Shown piece after piece: positions 4,601 through 5,936 of a DNA stretch of 5,936 nucleotides; position 1 is the first letter of the stretch, and each line of letters opens with the position of its first letter. Location: contig JAOZRI010000155.1 in the NCBI GenBank assembly GCA_029940235.1, positions 1-5,936 on the forward strand, read 5' to 3'. This DNA is from Desulfobacula sp. (GTDB taxonomy: Bacteria > Desulfobacterota > Desulfobacteria > Desulfobacterales > Desulfobacteraceae). The translations under genes and the position numbers were made by a program. The notes below the pieces were generated by a model that ran no database searches, was not told where the DNA came from, and saw only the letters and a list, made by a program, of their open reading frames with translations.

Positions 4601-5936
4601 CCACTGAAGAACCATCAACTAAAACATCGGAAATATAATAGCTGTTATGAGAGTTGATAATATACTCTTTGCTATATCCCTCGTATACATAGCTTGTACC
4701 TGGTGGATTAATCACTCCTCCAAGACCCCCAATGGTTGTAATGGTGAATATGTTATCTGTAGTGGGGTAAAATTCATCAGCACCAATATCAAAACTACCC
4801 TGTGCCGGTCGTAACTGATCATCAAAATCGTTTGTTAAACCAGTATCAGTAGCGGCTCCCACATTTTGTGAAGTGGCAGTGAGTTGATAATTATCAATGG
4901 AATAGGCATCACCTGTATTAATCTCGCTGATATTGCCCAGAATACGAATCTGATTCCTGTTATTGTCAATTATTTTAAAATGTAAAGGGCTGGATGTGGT
5001 TGAGATATTCAACAAAGACCCTGTCCACTGATTTTTCTGCCAGTCCTTTTTCTGGTCAGTTACAGTAGTCAAGTTGGTTTGTGGATCATATGTTACTTGA
5101 TCTGTCCACGTGCTTGACTCAATATTCTCGCCAACCAGTCCAGGTAACCAGTCTTTGTTGTCCTGGCAATTCTCGGTCATGTCATCAATAAACCACACTT
5201 CATTTCCCAGTGGTGCTGCATTTCTATGAAGCATATTGGTGATGGAGGATGAATCAAAATTATTATTTCGGATGAGTGGGAAATTATTTTCCTCCTGCTC
5301 AATGGCAGTATACATATTAGTAAAAATATTGTTCTCGATAATACTTGATGCAGCATCATCAGTTAAATGTATTTGGGACTCTCCGGAATCTGCTCCATAA
5401 AAGGTATTATTACTAATGGTTGCATCCATGTAATCAAGGTAGATTGCAGCGCCCTTGGCAATAGCCGAACCAGAATTATATATGAAAAAATTATTGGCAA
5501 TAAGGGTATCTTCCACCGGAGGGTCAATATAATAGTGATCACCATTCAGTTGAATTCCTGCTCCTCTGCATTCACTGCCAGAACAATAGTTACCACTAAA
5601 AATATTATTAATAATTTTTCCTGCAAACCTGCTTTCTATATAAAAAGATACTCCATCACCACTTTGGGAGGCATAATATCCAATAGGGAAAATATAATTA
5701 CCGGTAAAGATATTTTCTTCAATATCCCCATACATATGATTTTGAATATAAAACCCCGCACCACACCCACCATTGCCATAAGCACCTATAAAATTTTGAT
5801 TAAAGACATTCCTGACTATATTCCCATAGAAGCTGCCACTGATATAAAAGGCACCACCATCGCTTGAATCCTGCAAAATACCATTTTTCGTAAACGTATT
5901 ATCAATAACATGCCCAGAGAAGCTGCCAGTGGTATT
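1686..5936 (-). CDS. Giant secreted multidomain protein: beta-helix, InlB-like repeats, Ig-like, C13 (legumain-type) peptidase, FnIII-like, dockerin; 5' end missing
   Basis: The frame is open from the window edge to TAA at 1688-1686 (1416 codons). The first possible start inside, TTG at 5876, is not the real start, because beta-helix coils continue upstream of it. Residue numbers count from that TTG. Order: beta-helix coils to about 225; small beta domain 250-330; choice-of-anchor-Q-like end 331-371 (RPAQGSFDIGADEFY); two InlB/Flg_new-like repeats 375-449 and 452-524; two Ig-like domains about 531-628 and 632-737; C13-type cysteine peptidase about 740-968, with His843 in VMIDHGAN and Cys892 in GFCRSGS; beta domain about 1018-1135; FnIII-like about 1139-1250; carboxypeptidase-regulatory-like about 1254-1338; type I dockerin 1341-1396. 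There is no transmembrane segment in the visible part, fitting export; the signal peptide must lie beyond the edge. It is probably an extracellular or surface protein combining carbohydrate- or protein-binding scaffolds with a protease. Domain edges are judged by eye. The overall class is well supported; substrate and partner are unknown. Confidence 0.88.
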   Translation of the reverse strand, partial: NTTGSFSGHVIDNTFTKNGILQDSSDGGAFYISGSFYGNIVRNVFNQNFIGAYGNGGCGAGFYIQNHMYGDIEENIFTGNYIFPIGYYASQSGDGVSFYIESRFAGKIINNIFSGNYCSGSECRGAGIQLNGDHYYIDPPVEDTLIANNFFIYNSGSAIAKGAAIYLDYMDATISNNTFYGADSGESQIHLTDDAASSIIENNIFTNMYTAIEQEENNFPLIRNNNFDSSSITNMLHRNAAPLGNEVWFIDDMTENCQDNKDWLPGLVGENIESSTWTDQVTYDPQTNLTTVTDQKKDWQKNQWTGSLLNISTTSSPLHFKIIDNNRNQIRILGNISEINTGDAYSIDNYQLTATSQNVGAATDTGLTNDFDDQLRPAQGSFDIGADEFYPTTDNIFTITTIGGLGGVINPPGTSYVYEGYSKEYIINSHNSYYISDVLVDGSSVGVIDHYTFPFIADNHTIEAFFTANFDQHTITASAGYGGQITPAGNTFIEDQGTVTLNITADSDYEIADVMVDNVSAGVISEYTFSEVDTNHTIYATFNYNGDTPPSEISLKLSDHDIIIGEWMEITGNISPSPTLGGAFVDIAMSLPGGVTVHRTVIANSLGNFSYDLKCDDLKASGEWVIQASWVGDYILQGDTSTSQALTVAKAQTSLILDTSNLVSKFGEPIPFIGGIFTPDPSCGADLSGVPVEIEIIGPNSETDLQTVFTNDKWGHFSLLNYNGMNALGTWTLRAVFDGSDGYEAVTSMEMTIQIVETAGYAIIVQGKLINEEGLASHNKTCNLVYNTLKGRGLLDEDIFYFNYDTDQTGIGVNVDEPPTWDGIRDAITIWARDKIDPDFTNPDPDQEVAGKPANLFIVMIDHGANDQFHIDTDTTEVIISSADLETWQTALQTGLTGDAADQEIISILGFCRSGSYIDELSGPNRVIITSAAEGESSYKGPLDQDTIREGEYFVSELFKAAGVGKSIKQCFEEAVSLTEAFTSSDKILPSLPFNDNSRQHPMLDDTADGEGSNDLGVLDGDFSDTIFFGITPATANAPGDVSVTAVTPTLFLDEIQTSAMIWARVNDNTRAAYIWAEIKVPGHDPIDPGGTGQATMDLTTIPLAQYNSAWDYYEPVTAPDVFTDPGIYYIYYFAKDTLTGQVSALKQSIIYKNQTGNQAPEAFHLLFPHSADDPVFRTTGFMLGWQTSIDPDEDSVTYTVEIINDPTDSRWGTAEVFNYTLENLTQGMTFIGEEAMFIQKRRYLWQVTAIDQYGAATTSIETDWTFEVDNDNAINGWISGGVYNINNSTIVHATVSVQGFDIEMLTDNSSNLTGYYLGSGHPGIYTLEADAEGYQDGNLQITLLNGGFTTADIILAGAGIPGDFNGDGHVDNEDVEVLSLGFGNADCTQEDPCNADTDGDGDVDGVDMMILINAL
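1689..1856 (-). other. C-terminal type I dockerin with two calcium loops
   Basis: Residues 1341-1396 hold two EF-hand-like loops 33 residues apart: D1344-x-N1346-x-D1348-G-x-x-D1352-x-x-D1355, and D1377-x-D1379-x-D1381-G-x-V-D1385-x-x-D1388. Each is followed by a hydrophobic helix start. CTQEDPC between them holds two Cys residues that could form a disulfide. Dockerins bind cohesins in cellulosomes, but many occur in non-cellulosomal bacteria with an unknown partner. No cohesin is visible in this window. Confidence 0.85.
1863..2117 (-). other. Carboxypeptidase-regulatory-like beta domain
   Basis: Residues about 1254-1338: INGWISGGVYN, then HATVSVQG, LTGYYLGSGHPGIYTLEADAEGY and a final ITLLNGGFTTADIIL. 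The sequence G-x-I-x-x-G ... A-x-V-x-x ... G-x-Y-x-L-x-A-x-A-x-G-Y is the usual pattern of the transthyretin-like CarboxypepD_reg fold, common before C-terminal anchoring domains. Confidence 0.6.
2127..2825 (-). other. Beta domain followed by a fibronectin-III-like domain
   Basis: Residues about 1018-1135 (from GDVSVTAVTP through QSIIYKNQ) form a beta-rich domain directly after the peptidase, with a strand series ending in PGIYYIYYFAKDTLTGQVS. Its family is not certain. Residues 1139-1250 (from NQAPEAFHLLFPH to DWTFEVDN) resemble an FnIII-like module: SIDPDEDSVTYTVEI, then RRYLWQVTAIDQYGA and a W-x-F strand end. Such modules serve as spacers or binding domains in extracellular enzymes. Confidence 0.5.
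2973..3659 (-). other. Peptidase C13 (legumain-like, caspase-fold) domain
   Basis: Residues about 740-968. The first strand AIIVQG (742-747) is followed by a helix and NLVYNTLKGRGLLDEDIFYF, as in clan CD enzymes. LFIVMIDHGAN (837-846) supplies the predicted catalytic His843 followed by Gly. EIISILGFCRSGS (884-896) supplies predicted nucleophile Cys892 in a C-x-SGS context. NRVIITSAAEGESSY (905-919) matches the legumain stretch with the TTAAN-x-x-ESSY pattern after the nucleophile. Legumains and the GPI-transamidase subunit cut after Asn or Asp. Specificity here is not predictable, and the motif is retained rather than degenerate, so activity is plausible. Confidence 0.75.
3666..4286 (-). other. 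Two Ig-like beta-sandwich domains
   Basis: Residues about 531-628 and 632-737 show two similar sandwiches. Each opens with an SL-x-L strand and a G-x-x-x-x-x-x-G-x-I/F element (IIIGEWMEITGNISP and KFGEPIPFIGGIFTP). Each then has a V-x-I-x-x strand with a Pro/Gly-rich turn, a GNFSYDL or GHFSLLN strand, and a closing SGEWVIQASW or LGTWTLRAVF strand. This is the pattern of bacterial Ig-like domains for graded material such as G-x-W-x-(V/L)-x-A. They directly precede the peptidase domain and probably act as spacers. Confidence 0.65.
4305..4754 (-). repeat. Tandem pair of InlB/Flg_new-like repeats
   Basis: Residues 375-449 and 452-524 are two copies of one module, each built as hydrophobic-TITA/TITT, GG-x-I-x-P-x-G, then I-x-DV-x-VD ... 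YTF ... NHTI-x-A-x-F. Residues 415-447 and 491-523 align without gaps, offset by 76 residues (228 bases), with 18 identities in 33. The pattern is that of the divergent InlB B-repeat / bacterial-repeat family found in surface proteins, where it serves as a spacer or adhesive stalk. Confidence 0.8.
4764..4886 (-). other. Choice-of-anchor Q-like segment closing the beta-helix
   Basis: Residues 331-371 read NVGAATDTGL, then a D-D-Q-x-R-P-x-x-G-x-x-D-I-G-A-D-E-F pattern. This signature closes many secreted bacterial beta-helix proteins and is catalogued as the choice-of-anchor Q domain, named because different relatives carry different C-terminal anchors. Here the protein continues instead for another 1000 residues and ends in a dockerin. 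Confidence 0.65.
4887..5129 (-). other. Small beta domain inserted near the end of the beta-helix
   Basis: Residues 250-330 break the coil pattern. Recognisable pieces are TVTDQKKDW, NQWTGSLLNI, FKIIDNNRNQIRIL and GDAYSID. This matches a small all-beta module seen from memory in other large exported beta-helix proteins, with a pattern like W-x-x-N-x-W-x-G ... I-x-x-N ... G-x-x-Y-x-I. I know no assigned function, and the domain family name is not certain. Confidence 0.45.
5202..5936 (-). repeat. Right-handed parallel beta-helix coil repeats
   Basis: Eight copies of a coil motif resembling G-x-I-x-x-N-x-F-x-x-N can be read: GHVIDNTFTKN (upstream of the TTG), GNIVRNVFNQN, GDIEENIFTGN, GKIINNIFSGN, TLIANNFFIYN, ATISNNTFYGA, SIIENNIFTNM and PLIRNNNFDSS. 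Between the first several runs a second motif such as GGAFYIS, GAGFYIQ, GVSFYIE and GAAIYLD. Spacing falls from 30-38 residues in the N-terminal part to 22-28 near the end. This Asn-ladder pattern is typical of right-handed beta-helix proteins (pectate-lyase-like fold), which bind or cleave polysaccharides or act as adhesins. No enzyme signature for polysaccharide cleavage was recognised. Confidence 0.8.

Noticed and set aside
5367..5867. 166-residue plus-strand open frame opposite the beta-helix region
   Set aside because: It lies entirely antisense to a strongly supported repeat-rich protein, has no recognisable domain, and its open frame is explained by the biased Asn/Ile codons of the coils on the other strand.
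5874..5876. TTG as the start of the giant protein
   Set aside because: The frame stays open to the window edge, and the 20 upstream codons continue the same beta-helix motif (GHVIDNTFTKN), so the true start is outside the window.

Overview
The window carries three genes, all on the minus strand, so transcription runs from high to low coordinates. The strongest clue to the host is the gene content: a very large surface-type protein with a C-terminal dockerin, an OmpP1/FadL-type outer-membrane barrel, and the start of a Liv-type periplasmic binding protein. Together with AT-leaning composition this suggests a Gram-negative, didermic bacterium, most plausibly a low-GC sulfate-reducing Desulfobacterota (Desulfobacterales-like). 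That taxonomic guess is inference from protein style, not from a marker gene.

Layout in transcription order. (1) 5936 to 1686: a multidomain secreted protein of at least 1416 codons, cut at its N-terminus by the window edge. In order it holds right-handed parallel beta-helix coils, a small beta insert, a choice-of-anchor-Q-like ending, two InlB/Flg_new-like repeats, two Ig-like domains, a legumain-type (family C13, clan CD) cysteine peptidase domain with an apparent His/Cys dyad, a further beta domain, a fibronectin-III-like domain, a carboxypeptidase-regulatory-like domain and a type I dockerin with two calcium loops. (2) 1673 to 318: an OmpP1/FadL-family barrel that begins 12 bases after the stop of the first gene, so the two are probably co-transcribed. 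(3) 317 to 136: an intergenic region with a sigma-70-like promoter, a 27-bp imperfect dyad and a good Shine-Dalgarno. (4) 135 to 1: the first 45 codons of a substrate-binding protein resembling the branched-chain amino acid ABC family.

How they may work together: genes 1 and 2 look like a cell-surface module, with a giant exported protein carrying a caspase-fold protease and a matching outer-membrane protein. The third gene has its own promoter and is probably an unrelated nutrient-uptake gene. The most interesting item is the putative C13 protease placed between adhesive or structural domains in a dockerin-ended protein. No RNA genes, CRISPR arrays, insertion sequences or convincing intrinsic terminators were seen.
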